Positions 35,776-47,472 of a stretch of 64,000 bases of DNA are shown in pieces; within the stretch, counting starts at the first letter, position 1, and each line of letters starts with the position of its first letter. The notes under the pieces were generated by a model, which saw only the letters and a list, made by a program, of their open reading frames with translations, was not told the DNA's origin and made no database searches. The position numbers were made by a program, and so were the translations under genes. Source of the stretch: Lytechinus variegatus (taxonomy: Eukaryota > Echinodermata > Echinoidea > Temnopleuroida > Toxopneustidae); assembly GCF_018143015.1 (NCBI RefSeq), contig NC_054757.1:23389785-23453784 (forward strand), in the 5' to 3' direction.

Positions 35776-36289
35776 AAAAATAATAATAACAATAATATAG
35801 TGATAATGATGATAATAGTAAAATAATAGCAATAAACTAATAATAAAGTTAACATCTCTCCTTGCATTAACAGTGTCTATCTAATCTAACTCACCAACCA
35901 TTACAAATTTGCAATCAGTGGCCGTCGGAGCACAAAATTTTGAAGGGGTTAATTATGGCCTAGGCACAAGTTCCTAAAGAGTCTATCAGGAGTGAGCAGA
36001 ATTAATATGATGGGTTGTTGACATATTTAGAAAAATGTTACTCTTTTATATAATTCAATATTTCTTTTTCTTTCCTAGCCTTTTCTACTTTAGTAGAACT
36101 TACATTGCACGAAGTTTTTTTTCAGTACTCAACTTAATTTTTAATTGTTTAACACTTGATTCTGCTAGCTAATGTAACTTAGTTCCACTAGCAGAAATGC
36201 AGAACATTCAGTTAACATTACGCTAGGCTACTATTTTTCAGTTTCGGATGATTGGTTGACGATTAATTGAACTGTTACATTTGACATTT

Positions 36290-36525
36290 ATATTGTTGCC
36301 CTGTTATTCCCTTTTGCCATGTACTTGGTTGGGATTTTTTCATCCCGTCCTTTTAACTATGGCTTCATTGTCTTTATGTGTATAAGGTGCACTCATTAAA
36401 AGCTGCACTTTTGTAGTTAGCACCTCCATTGTAACTTATAAGTGTCTTAACTTGAATAATGCTAGCTTAGCCCCGGCACGGCCTAGGGCTTCCTTTGGAA
36501 ATAAATGGTATCGAATTAAGAAATA
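36290..36525 (+). mobile_element. Possible LINE 3' end
   Basis: Noncoding sequence ending TAGGGCTTCCTTTGGAAATA and AATGGTATCGAATTAAG resembles the 3' tails of truncated non-LTR elements. No coding remnant and no clear target duplication. Confidence 0.3.
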
Positions 36526-36576
36526 ATGGCTATAGACCTACGCGATATTCAAATTCCTCATATACCGGTATATACT

Positions 36577-37425
36577 GTGCGTCCCAGAATAAACGAAACC
36601 GAGATTGATCGATGATTTATTTTATCATAACTTATTCTTAATCAAATTTCATAAATGACCCATTATTTTAAAGCTTAGGGTCTCCTCATTCATTTAAAGA
36701 AATCAATATAACCCATACGTCATGCATGAATACGTAAAAACAATTTAAAGAGAGGAAACCAAAAAGTCATTTGGCGAGCGATATATGACATTCTCTTTAA
36801 AATTTACATATTCGATAAGTTCATTTCCTGCCCTTTCATATGACACCACAACCAATAAAAATGCTTCAGAAATAAGAAAGTTATGTTCGTTTGAAACAGT
36901 GCTTGCATTCCAATAATTTCATTCGATAAACGATATGTTTGACTGTAATGCTTTCCTCGCACTATACAGAGATAAAAGAATTTATGCATGGATGATCGGT
37001 AATGAAAGGAACTGGTTGGTCGATGTTAATCAAGCGAGCTGAAAATGACTATCAAACGAGTTTGCTGAATGAAATTATTGAATTGCAAGTACTTGTTAAA
37101 ATGAACGTAACTTTCTTATTTCTGAGACATCTTTATTGGTTATTGGTTGTGGTGTCATATGAAAGGGCAGGAAATGAACTTTCTGAATTAGTGAATATGT
37201 AAATTTTAAAGAAAATTTCGCTCGCCAAACGACTTTTTGGTTTCCTCTCTTCAAATAGTTTTTACTTAGTAACTTACTCATGCCTGATGTACGGGTCATA
37301 CTGATTTCCTCATATAAAAGAAGAGACCATAAGCTTTAAAATGATGGGTCATTTATGAAATCTGATGAAGAATAAGTTATGATAAATCATCGATCAATCA
37401 CGGTTTCGTTTATTCTGGGACGCAA
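36577..37425. mobile_element. 849-bp fold-back element (GCGTCCCAGAATAAACGAAA ends)
   Basis: GTGCGTCCCAGAATAAACGA at the left and TCGTTTATTCTGGGACGCA at the right are inverted copies, and pairing continues through arms of about 400 bp (ATGACCCATTATTTTAAAGC against GCTTTAAAATGATGGGTCAT). The arms have drifted apart more than those at 33324. TATATACT is a possible 8-bp duplication, but the flank is AT-repetitive. Confidence 0.85.
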
Positions 37426-37639
37426 TATATATACTTTTAATTTCAAAAACATTTTGTTTGTTTTCCGATACCCCCCCAAAGAGGATCACGGATGGGTCAT
37501 TCATAATAATCAACGAATTGTATTTCTGTGAATACAATAGATAAAGTTCGAGGTGAGATTATGATTTCATATCAAATTTAGCTGTAGTTTGTTGATCGAA
37601 AGTTGTAAAAAAGGGTGTTACATTTTAATTTTGGCACTG

Positions 37640-37870
37640 TTATACTGCCGCCTCGCCCACTCATCTCTACAGACGAATATTTCCTCGTCGGACTGACTGA
37701 GTGTGACAGGTCGCGGCACTCGCAATGTCTGTTGCTTGGGCTGTGGGGGGCAAGGCTTAGCTGTCGCGGTGCAGAATCCCAGCCCAGCGAAGCGGGGGAT
37801 GGGGGCCTGCCCTTGGCCTTGATCTGTCGGTTGGGTTCGCGACTGCGACTGGTCATGCTGGTGATTTCTT
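37640..37870 (+). promoter_or_regulatory. GC/CpG-rich segment, possible PPM1K 5' end
   Basis: GC- and CpG-rich for this window (TACTGCCGCCTCGCCC, GGTCGCGGCACTCGC). PPM1K has an acceptor at 40274 before its ATG and so needs an upstream first exon; this is a candidate. No TATA box or clear donor was recognised. Confidence 0.25.
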
Positions 37871-38144
37871 GACTAACTTAGTGAGATTGAGACTGGGCTG
37901 GAGCTACATTTTACCAGGACAGCCATTTTAAAATCTAACGCTAACATCTAGCCACCTAACTCGCCAACAAAACAATTAGGCCTACCTAGGTCCTAGCAGT
38001 TTTTTCTACCTTTGAGTTCCTAACACCAAGTGTCTACCGAGGAGACTACTACTAGGGCGTGAAACAGGCCCTAAACGAACAACAACAACAATTTTAAAAT
38101 GAAAAGTGTTGCAAAGGTGTACGGTCTAGGGAGAGCCTAATCAT

Positions 38145-38678
38145 GTAACCCAGGGAACTCCCGCCCGCGGGCGGGAGCCCAGGATCTTACGTGTAAAGGC
38201 ATACTCACCTGACAAGCGTGAAGTATGGTCAAAATAATTCTCCGAATGAATAGTTAAAACAGAAATAAAGCACTTACCACGATTATATGAATGAAGCCAG
38301 GTCTAACGAGTGGCAGTTTTTCTGACATCTGGGCACAGACTGGAACCTCAAAAAACGAAAAGTTTTCTCCTTCTACCCCCGTCTCGATCGGCCATTTTTG
38401 TTATGAATTGTAACAAAATGGCTGATCGAAACGGGGGTAGAAGGAGAGAACTTTTCGTTTTTTGAGGTTCCAGTCTGTGCCCAGATGTCAGAAAAACTGC
38501 CACTCGTTGGACCATCATCCATATAATCGTGGTAACTGGTAAGTGCTTGATTTCTGTTTTGACTATTTATTCGGAGAATTATTTTGACCATGCTTCATGC
38601 TTGTCAGGTGAGTATGCCAAATTGCACGTAAGATCCTGGGCTCCCGCCCGCGTAGTGGGCGGGATTTCCCTGGGTTAC
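38145..38678. mobile_element. 534-bp palindromic element with 7-bp target duplication
   Basis: GTAACCCAGGGAA and CTCCCGCCC at the left mirror GGGCGGGATTTCCCTGGGTT at the right. The two halves pair almost throughout (ACTGGAACCTCAAAAAACGA against TCGTTTTTTGAGGTTCCAGT) to a centre near 38405. TAATCAT flanks both ends (38138-38144 and 38679-38685). It has no coding content. Confidence 0.9.
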
Positions 38679-39152
38679 TAATCATGCTGCTATTCAGATG
38701 ATTAATAGCAATCTCGAGACACCTGTCATTTGTCACTAGTCACTACACTAGTGCGACTGCGAGGCCGAGTTTACATGTAGTAGTATTACCTTTAAGGTCA
38801 AAGATACTAAGGTGAAGATCGGACACTTCAGTGATTTTTTGAAATGCCCGATAAATGCTCATAGGGAAGGACGCCCACTTGCATAGAGTTAATAAACCAT
38901 CCCACATTGGCACGCTGCTATGTATAAAAGTTAAAAAGATATGGGGAAAATGAGAAAGGGGATTGATTTTGGAGAGGGCTCAAGGCCAGGGCGGTGCATG
39001 GGCATAATTCCACCTTTTATTACCCACAAACCTCTTGAATATATTCATCTCCAAAAATTTGAAGAAATATTTTTTTAAAATGTAAAAGTTGTCTATTCCT
39101 TCACCCCTTCACCATTTCTCTCATGTTTTGTACACAACCACTCACACATGCA

Positions 39153-39177
39153 TGCAAGGTTAGCTACTAACCTTGCA
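39153..39177. repeat. Short hairpin, sibling of the one at 1030
   Basis: TGCAAGGTTAG and CTAACCTTGCA flank a 3-bp loop. The wider context (CACACATGCATGC on one side, GCATGTGTTTGAG on the other) also pairs. GGTTAG/CTAACC is shared with the palindrome at 1030-1065. Confidence 0.75.
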
Positions 39178-39289
39178 CAACGCATGTGTTTGAGAATGGA
39201 TTTTTACATTTACCTTCATCGCACGAATGTGAATGAATAATATGCAATGTGCCAAAACTTACATTTATTCTAACCAAGGGAGCTCGGAC

Positions 39290-40050
39290 TTGTGAAGCCC
39301 AGGACTCGTCCGTGTAATGCTAGTGAGTCATATACTCTCCAAAATGAGGTAGAATGGGGTCGCAATAGCCCTCCAAATTAAAGGGGAAAAATCAATTATG
39401 CACTTACCTCGATAATATGGATGAAGGTCTATCGTGACCCGGGGGGGGGGGGCACTCAGTATATAATGCATATTGGGTATGTGCCGCGGAGGGGACCACC
39501 ATTTTTACACTCAAATTTGCGTTCCAAGGCCTAGCATTTTTGTCTTATTGAGAAAAAGAACAAAAAAAGCCGCTCCAAGGCATAGCATTTTCTTATCGAG
39601 AAAAAAATCCGCTTCAAAGCTTCGCATATTTTTCGTTACGCCGTTCCGATCGCATTGATCTGCTACAATGAGCCACAATTTTGGTGAAAAGCGGCCGCAG
39701 AGCTCACCCGGCGGAGGCCGCGCTAGCTGCATGACCGTTCCATAGGGATGCATATACGCGCTCACACGCTGGCGATCCGTTCCAAGGACCCCCGTTTTCA
39801 CAAACATTTGTCGTTCCGAAGCCCGTTCCGAGGACCCTCCTTTTTACAATAAGCCCGCTCCGAGGCTCCTGTTTTTTGTCTCGCCTGCGGCACACCCCCA
39901 CCATTTTTCGGGTCGAGTGCCCCCCCCCCCCCCCCCCCGGGATCGTGACACAGAATCCTGACATCGAGGCACAAACTGGACCCTCAAAAAAAAAGGAGAA
40001 CGTCTATGTAGCATTCGTTTTAGTATCGATCGGCCATTTTGTTTTCAATT
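39290..40050. mobile_element. Diverged half copy of the 38145 element, split by another transposon
   Basis: AGCCCAGGACTCGTCCGTGT, GCACTTACCTCGATAATATG and, after the inserted element, ACTGGACCCTCAAAAAAAAA and CGATCGGCCATTTTGTTTTC follow the left half of 38145-38678 in order. Only about one arm is present. Clearly older than its neighbour. Confidence 0.65.
39439..39941. mobile_element. hAT-type MITE with poly-G/poly-C ends, nested
   Basis: CCGGGGGGGGGG then GGCACTCAGTATATAATGCA opens and GGGTCGAGTGCCCCC then a C run and GGG closes it. ATCGTGAC flanks both sides (39431-39438 and 39942-39949). Internal words such as CGTTCCAAGG and CGTTCCGAGG repeat. It has no intact reading frame. It sits inside the diverged element 39290-40050, upstream of PPM1K. 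Confidence 0.85.
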
Positions 40051-40289
40051 TTAGCACACTAATAGTAGCATACATGTATATTGTCTTTCTTTATGATTGA
40101 AATGATGCATAATTTATTACTTTCCCCTATTTTCTTATTTTAAAGCTTTGTCAGGGGACACTCTGCCCACTGATCTAACTTATCTAACATGGATCTATAT
40201 TTTGGTAACTGCCTTCACCACTTCCCATATCTTTTATTCACACAGGCTCATGGTTTTTTCATGTCTCATTTCAGTTGTGTCCAACTAAC

Positions 40290-43200
40290 ATGGTCATCAT
40301 GCTACAAAGGAACTTTACCATGTTAAGGAAACTCTTGTTATTGGACAATAGCACAATACTAAAAGTGCTTCAAAACAACATACGAAACACGACTTTGTCA
40401 GAGATCAGATGCAGTCACAGATTAAGTTGCTCAGTGAATGCAGCATCCGCAAGATACAGTTCATCCAGTCGTGGGGTCAACTGGGATAACTTTGGAATCT
40501 GGGGCAACAGGATCGAAGAGCCCATCCTTTTACAGCAAAGCATCAAACATGGTATCCCCATACCAAAAATATCTGTTGGGCGCATCGGAAAGGAATCCCT
40601 CACCGGTCGCAGGGCAGAGAACGAGGATCGGATATGCATCAAGGAACTCCGTCCAAACCTTCTTTATGTTGGTATCTTTGATGGACATGCTGGATCCATG
40701 GCAGTGGACTATGTGCATCATAATCTGGAGTTTCATCTCAACTTTTGGTTGGAAAGAGAGTATGATTTACAGATTGTCCTGAAGAAAGCCTTTGAGGATC
40801 TGAACAATAAGCTGACACGCTATCTCTACATTCATTACCCAGGTACACAAAGTAGCCTAGGTTTATACTGTAATATTTTGGAAAGTAATAACAGAAAGAG
40901 GAACGGGGGGGGGGGGGGTAGAGAAATCATAGTATAGTTTGACTCTTATCACTCTGGTTATATTTTATGATATACAATGACTATGTTTTTTTACTTTATT
41001 TGAGATGTAAATTCCATTTTTAAGGTTAAACCTTTGTTTCAAGAAATAATTATTTGTAAGTGCTGTGACCTTATTGAATTTCAATTTCTTGTATAACATC
41101 TATTAAGGATTTGGGCAAGACTATTAAGACAGTTCTTTTAGATTATACATTTATAGGCATTCAACACTGAAGAAAGAAAGAATGTGAAGCTTTCATCAAT
41201 TTTTAGCCTCTTGGAACACTTTGTTAACTGGTATTGCATTAAGTATCTAAACTTTTTTGTCTCTCCAATACAGAACCTGAGCATGAGCATTCAGGTTCAA
41301 CGGCTACTGTGGCACTGCTAAGGAATGGAAATGAGCTTGTGTTAGGCAATCTGGGTGATAGTCGTGCCATTCTCTGTCGTAATGGGAAGGCGTTGAGATT
41401 GACTAATGACCATGATCCAGAGTACAATACTAAAGAAAAGGAAAGGATCAAAGCGTCTGATGGATACATCACGTAAGATTCTAGACAAATACCCTTTTCA
41501 TAAACACCAATACCATTATGGCATATTACTGATCACATCGGAAAGAAAGCATATTTTGAAGCCTTTTATATATATTTCTTTTATGTATATGAAAATATGA
41601 AAAAAAGGGTCAACCCTATAACGGTTCTCTAAAAAGCCAATGTGTGTTTTTTTAAAAGTAGTGCGTCTTCCATCTATGCAACACAAGAAATTGTTTGTCC
41701 CCACAAAAGAAAGTTAAATAGCATAGTTATGAATTGAAATAGGTCACAGAATATCACAGAATTCTGGATCTCAATTTGTCAAATTAAAATAACGATGTGA
41801 AATTTCAGACTTTGTGAAAAACAAGAAAATCTGGAGAACAATAAATCAATCACAGCATGACTCTCCTTCCAGCTTTACAAACACCCATTCCTATTTCATT
41901 TTTTGTTGTGAAAACCGTGCAATGCTAATCTTTGATGTACTCGATTTGTAATATTACTTTTCTCTATATTTTCCATTGAATGTTTGTTATACAGCTGGAA
42001 CAGTCTTGGAAAGCCCCTTGTGAATGGTATATTGACCATGACTAGGAGCTTTGGTGACGTCACCCTTAAGAGATATGGAGTCATTGCAACACCAGAAACA
42101 AGATCATTAGAGGTAAGCATTTGGTAAATTGCCAGTTGGTCTACACACATTCTCCATTTGGCCTCATCTCACATCGTTTATTCTCCATCTACAAAAAGTT
42201 CATATACTAACCATTTGGTCTACTTGTCATTTAGCCATTCACAATTTGCCAAATTTCTGGTTCGGCTTTGCTCTCTTTGTCTACTATCTTCTCTTAGATA
42301 TGAAGATTATATGGCAATTTGACCAATTTAATAGAAACCAAATGGATTAGCCCATGTGGTATTATACTGTCTGAGAATTAGACCATCTGCAAGTAGACCA
42401 AGTGGGTTTAGCCATGATGGTGTTAGACCATCTTAGAAGCTGTCACCTGTTGTAGACCAAGTGTTTGTAACAGCCGTATTTTCATGAACAATTTTTGCAA
42501 ATCTTAAGGCGACCGCACACCTTACGATTGGTCTGTGACCCGATATCAGAATAAAACGTCGTAGAATTTGATGCCGATATTGAGACTTGGAAAAACTTAC
42601 TGTGTAATGTTCTAAATCATCGTACGAATACCAATGTTCAAATCTGTGCCTATGCTATCATCCTTAGAATAAAAGCAAATTTAATATGTGGTCGTAATGA
42701 CGCCATATCATATTCAAAATTGTTATATTAGTATTCCAATTAATTTTAACCTCAAAACGATATATGTTCCATTCACATTTTCAGAAAATTAGCAAAATGC
42801 AGTTTTTTTCCAAAATCGGATCGCAAACAGTCGTAAAGTGTGCGGTGGCCTTTATGCATATATGGCTTGAATGATGTCACACTCTCACCAATTCCTTATG
42901 CATTTCATTACTGGTATATATGAAATATGTGGATTCTAATAGCCTTGGTTATAGAGAAGCTCTTCAATTATTCACAATGATCTTCAATAATGATGATTTT
43001 ACATTTTCATTCATCTATACTCAATTGAAAGATGAAAAACAAACATTCCAATTGCAATTAAAATACAAATTTTGTCGTGTTGATATCAGTAAAGGAGTCG
43101 ATACATTGTCAGAGTATTTAAGTTGATGTAATAAATGATTAAAACAATTTGGAGTTGAACAAGGAGGTGGAGAATACTAATAACCACCGTTGTAGATCTT

Positions 43201-43630
43201 TCTAATCTGCTGTCACAATTAAAAGATATTTCTCTTCAAGGGCTTTTCAATGGTATTGCCATTCTATTCTAACACTATCATTCATTTGTTTGTTCCTTTG
43301 TTCGTTCATTCATTCATCCATTCATCCATTCATTTCAAGATTTAAAAAAATGCTAATTCCATTATTTTTAAGGTAAAGCACGGACGAGATAGCTTCCTAG
43401 TCTTCTGCACTGACGGTGTTCACTTTGTGATGAATGATCAAGAGATGTGCGATTCCATCAGTCTATGTCATAACGCTCACGAGGCTGCTAGCTTTATATG
43501 TGATCAAGCCCTTCAGTTCGGCAGTGAGGACAATGCTAGTGTGATCGTAGTTCCCCTGGGGCAGTGGGGACGTGACAATGGACCCACCCTGATACACAGT
43601 CTCAGATGGCAAGGCCGATCAGGAGCTTGA
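40290..43630 (+). CDS. PPM1K: PPM1K (PP2Cm), mitochondrial BCKDH phosphatase
   Basis: Four coding exons join to 375 residues (human 372): 40290-40842, 41274-41472, 41995-42112 and 43373-43630, all with GT/AG borders. The N terminus (about 60 residues) is rich in Arg, Ser and Leu with few acids, fitting a mitochondrial presequence. [18 protein letters not shown] matches the vertebrate protein. PP2C metal and catalytic motifs are present: RAENEDR (D113), FDGHAG (D131), [16 protein letters not shown] (212-218), TRSFGD (267-272), FCTDGV (D304) and GSEDN (D343). PPM1K dephosphorylates the E1-alpha subunit of branched-chain ketoacid dehydrogenase in the matrix (family knowledge). Position 40275 lies just after an acceptor (CTCATTTCAG), so translation starts at the first ATG inside this exon and a noncoding exon lies upstream. 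A fold-back element begins 7 bp after exon 3. Confidence 0.95.
42119..42475. mobile_element. Fold-back element with 15-bp word arms, second copy
   Basis: The left arm has words ATTTGGTAAATTGCC, AGTTGGTCTAC and ATTTGGTCTACTTGTC. The right arm has AAATGGATTAGCCC, ATCTGCAAGTAGACC and GTTAGACCATC. The same vocabulary as 12104-12600 but more decayed. It starts right beside the donor of PPM1K exon 3. Confidence 0.55.
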
Positions 43631-43959
43631 TGTTGGATAAAAATCTCTATCTTCGTCTGTTAAAATGGTGCATTTTTAATCCAGTGCATGAAGTATATGC
43701 ATTTTGGATAAATAGCTTTAATTGCTGTGTAATGCAGGGATAACTAGCATCTGGAAAATTGAAAAGCATCTCATCAACATTCGTAGTCTGACCTTTTTTT
43801 CTCGATTTTGATTGGCTGATAATCACAGTTCCTATGGTAACTGTCAGATAAAATATATAGTGTAGGATAAAATGTCCTTTAGTGAAACACTCTCATGAGG
43901 AGATTTCATCAATAATTGTCATCTGCCAAGTGCTTCAAATCAAAATCAAGGAGGGTTAT
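43631..43959 (+). other. PPM1K 3' untranslated region, probable
   Basis: Noncoding AT-rich sequence after the stop. I cannot fix the transcript end. Confidence 0.35.
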
Positions 43960-44165
43960 TATATAATAATAATACGGTAAGTACCATTTCAATAGTGCTT
44001 AATGCAATGTTTCTATCAAAGCACTGCATGCTATTACCACAGCTTTAGCACGGCTATCCTGATCGGACGCTCAAGCATTCAAGGAATTCCTTCCCACCAG
44101 GTACCCATCATCTACACCTGAGTAGAGAGTGGCAAATGTAAATAAATGCCTTGCCAAAGGACATG
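43960..44165 (-). mobile_element. Partial tRNA-type SINE
   Basis: The AATAATAATA tail, AAAGCACTGCATGCTATTAC, the AGGTACCCATCATC word and GCCTTGCCAAAGGACAT follow the tail half of the SINE at 47473-47748. The promoter head is missing or too decayed to see. Confidence 0.5.
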
Positions 44166-44809
44166 AGTGTTGTCATATGGCAATCCTTGATTTTGATTTG
44201 CTATGAAGTACAGGTCACATGAAACACCTATGGTCTGAAACTCTGAGTCTGTGCTGTAATTAGAAGAACCTACAAATTTCACAAAATTTATTTACACTGT
44301 ATCAGTGTTAACTTTTCTCAGGCTGTGATGATGAAAATAGATAGTTGTTTTAAAAGAAATTTATTTATAATTTAACTGACAAATTTACTAATAATTTTAA
44401 TCTATGCCATTAGTTCTTTGCATCCTATTTAACTATCTGCACTAAAGTTCAACTCAAGCACAATTTGACTAAGCATTAGCATTATCACAATGCTCCACAC
44501 GGACATCATTGTGTATTTTCACGATTACATGTCAGTAAACCAAAACAGTTGAACTTTTGACGAAGACTACGCTGTCACTGAGCTACATGTATCCAGTAAG
44601 CCACCATATTGTCCATTAGTAATGTGTGTAAGCTTAGCCATCCCATGAAAGGTGGCTCTTGATTGGCTTCTGCCATATTGGTTGCTGATAAGTATCAAGC
44701 TGCTTTGCAACTCGTTAGTGTACACTGTACATAGTCTTTTGCCATTAGACCATATATACTATACTTAAGGAGGCCTTGACAAAATTCTATACATGTATTT
44801 TAAGTACAC
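44166..44809. other. No gene seen
   Basis: AT-rich spacer without coding or repeat signal that I can name. Confidence 0.4.
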
Positions 44810-45079
44810 CTGGGGCCCATCTTACAAAGAGTTGCGATTGGTCCAATCAATCTCAACTATGGAAAGCCAGCAAAGTCAACATATAAAATGCATGTTTATT
44901 TATAAAAAAAATCTAAACATGAATGTATATCCATAAAGTCATTGATTTCTTGACAATTTGGTGTTATCTCCTTTGTTTACAAAGGAAATTTTTCTGTAGA
45001 AAAAATGATGACACTGATAAATTTCCATAGAGTTATGATTGATTCGATCAAACATAACTCTTGGTAAGACAGGGCCCTG
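44810..45079. mobile_element. MITE (CTTACAAAGAGTTGCGATT ends)
   Basis: CTGGGGCCCATCTTACAAAG and AGTTGCGATTGGTCCAATCA at the left mirror ATAACTCTTGGTAAGACAGG and GCCCTG at the right. Inner words (AAATGCATGTTTATTTATAA region) pair weakly. Related to 12678-12832. Confidence 0.75.
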
Positions 45080-45447
45080 AAGTTAAGAACACAGGCTCTT
45101 GTACTTTGTTCAGGGTACAATTCATTGTTTTCACAACATGGCATGGTTGACAAGAAAACAGCAAATGTTACTCTGTATGTAGTGTCAATGACATATTCAA
45201 CTTTGTTTCTTTCATAACCCTGGGTAGTTTTATAAAGCTGTTCAGATAACTTTGCACACAACTGCAACATGTTCTTGGGAGCTACATGTTATCAGATTCT
45301 CAATTATTATTTATTCCCCATCAGCAGAAGTTGCAATCTGGGGCCTGCTGCAGAAAGAGTTGCGTTAAAACGCAAGTAAAAAAAATAAATCGCAAGTCCC
45401 TAATGCGTGCTGTTGATTGGTTGAAAATCAAGTTGCGCATGATTTTT

Positions 45448-46845
45448 GTCTCACCTGCGAAGCAAAGTGAGACTATAGGCGCCGCTTTTCCGATGGCGGC
45501 GGCGGCGTCAACATCAAATCTTAACCTGAGGTTAAGTTTTTGAAATGACATCATAACTTAGAAAGTATATGGACCTAGTTAATAAAACTTGGCCATAAGG
45601 TTAATCAAGTATTACTGAACATCCTGCATGAGTTTCACGTCACATGACCAAGGTCAAAGGTCATTTAGGGTCAATGAACTTTGGACGAATTGGGGATATC
45701 TGTTGAATTCCCATCATAACTTTAAAAGTTTATGGATCTGATTCATGAAACTTGGACATAATAGTAATCAAGCATCACTGAACATTTTGTGCAAGTTTCA
45801 GGTCACATGATCAAGGTCAAAGGTCATTTAGGGTCAATGAACTTTGGCCGAATTGGGGATATCTGTTGAATTCCCATCATAACTTTGAAAGTTTATGGAT
45901 CTGATTCATGAAACTTGGACATAATAGTAATCAAGCATCACTGAACATTTTGTGCAAGTTTCAGGTCTCATGATTAAGGTCAAAGGTCATTTAGGGTCAA
46001 TGAACTTTGGCCGAATCGGGGGTATCTGTTGAATTACCATCATAACTTTGAAAGTTTATGGATCTGATTCATGAAACTTGGACATAATAGTAATCAAGCA
46101 TCACTGAACATTTTGTGCAAGTTTCAGGTCACATGATCAAGGTCAAAGGTCATTTAGGGTCAATGAACTTTGGCCGAATTGGGGATATCTGTTGAATTCC
46201 CATCATAACTTTGAAAGTTTATGGATCTGATTCATGAAACTTGGACATAATAGTAATCAAGCATCACTGAACATTTTGTGCAAGTTTCAGGTCTCATGAT
46301 TAAGGTCAAAGGTCATTTAGGGTCAATGAACTTTGGCCGAATCGGGGGTATCTGTTGAATTACCATCATAACTTTGAAAGTTTATTGGTCTAGTTCGTTA
46401 AACTTGGACATTAGAGTAACCAAGTATCACTGAACATCCTGTGCGTGTTTCAGGTCACATGTCCAAGGTCAAAGGTCAATGAACTTTAGCCGAATTGGGT
46501 GTATCTGTTGAATTACCATCATAACTTTGAAAGTTTATGGATCTGATTCATGAAACTTGTACATAAGAGTAATCAAGTATCACTGAACATCCTGTTCCAG
46601 TTTCAGGTCACATGATCAAGGTCAAAGGTCATGTAAGGTCAATGAACTTTGGCCATGTTGGGGTTTTTTGTTGAATAACCATCATATCTCTGTAAGATTA
46701 TTGGTCTAGTTCATAAAAAGAGGACATAAGAGTAACCATGTATCACTGAACATCTTGTGCGAGTTAGAGTAGTATGCAAAGTCAGCACTGCTGCTATATT
46801 GAACCGCGTGATGCAGGTGAGACGGCCAGAGGCATTCCACTTGTA
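45448..46845. mobile_element. Helitron-like (HINE/pearl-type) nonautonomous element, nested
   Basis: It starts GTCTCACCTGCGAAGCAAAG, which folds on itself with GTGAGAC, and ends GCAGGTGAGACGGCCAGAGG then CATTCCACTTGTA. Between the ends lie tandem 163-bp units. Comparison with the empty site at 6546-6697 shows no clear target duplication. Unique ends plus a central tandem array of about 160 bp are known from pearl and Helentron-related elements of invertebrates. The class is inferred. Confidence 0.65.
45500..46780. repeat. 163-bp tandem array with dimeric higher-order structure
   Basis: The word AAGGTCAAAGGTCATTTAGG recurs near 45648, 45811, 45974, 46137, 46300 and, altered, near 46463 and 46616: spacing 163 bp five times, then 153 bp where 10 bp are missing. 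Units alternate (GAATTGGGGATATC, GAATCGGGGGTATC), so the middle four units form two nearly identical 326-bp dimers. Confidence 0.95.
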
Positions 46846-46888
46846 TAAAGTTGCGATTGATTGCAACTCTTTCTGCAATGGGCCCCTG

Positions 46889-47472
46889 ATCTTTACATAT
46901 TCAGATTCTTTTTATTGATTGAAGTTGAATTCAGTCCAACTTTGTGGAAAGTCTTGTACTGACCACACAGACATTGTTAGCACTAACAAAGTACTAGACT
47001 CAGTCACATCTTTCAGATTGTGATGTCAAACATTGATCCAAGATGTAAATAATGTGTTGTGGCATTAAGTTTCTCTCTTACATTACCGGTTGTAGAAGGA
47101 CCTCTGTTAGCTCATCATTATCAATAACAGTGTTTCTTTTTCGGCTGGTACAAGGGAATTTAGGGTAGCTCAGAAGCACAAGAACATGTTACCATGTCAT
47201 GTGTATCAAAAGTTGTGCGTAAATTGTGTGAACAGCTTCATGGAAACCATCTTGTGGGGTTAGTCACATTTATAAATTCAATCTTAAGGCCCTGTCACTC
47301 TGTTCTATGCAAGCCTTGCATGTGACTTGTGGGTAACTATTTTTGCCGATGCAGGCTGCTCGCATTGACGGTTATCTGGCTGCTATCTCATGCAGTTGCC
47401 CGCAGGAGCGCTCGCAAGTCTGATTTGCATGTAGGAAAGATTTTAACATGCTCAAAACTTTGTTGTTGGAGA
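46889..47472. other. Spacer with a SINE-body remnant
   Basis: Within this stretch 47002-47060 is a decayed SINE body block. The rest shows no gene. The short frame at 47329 has no supporting signal. Confidence 0.4.
47002..47060 (+). mobile_element. Decayed SINE body block
   Basis: AGTCACATCTTTCAGATTGT and GATCCAAGATGTAAATAATG align with GGTCACGTCTTTCGGATGGT and GTCCCAGACGTAAATAATCA of the 7SL-type SINE at 22510. No head is recognisable. Confidence 0.45.

Larger units (their letters stand above)
45338..46888. mobile_element. Hairpin MITE (GCAGAAAGAGTTGC family) split by a nested element
   Basis: Left part 45338-45447 (GGGGCCTGCTGCAGAAAGAG to TGCGCATGATTTTT) and right part 46846-46888 (AAAGTTGCGATTGATTGCAA to ATGGGCCCCTG) together equal the intact copy at 6546-6697. 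The intervening 1.4 kb is a second element. Confidence 0.85.

Noticed and set aside
40275-40289. Upstream TTG start for PPM1K
   Set aside because: It is the first base after a splice acceptor; the ATG at 40290 is the sensible start.
45500-46780. CRISPR-like or satellite array
   Set aside because: Units are contiguous 163-bp repeats without spacers and sit inside a transposon with defined ends.
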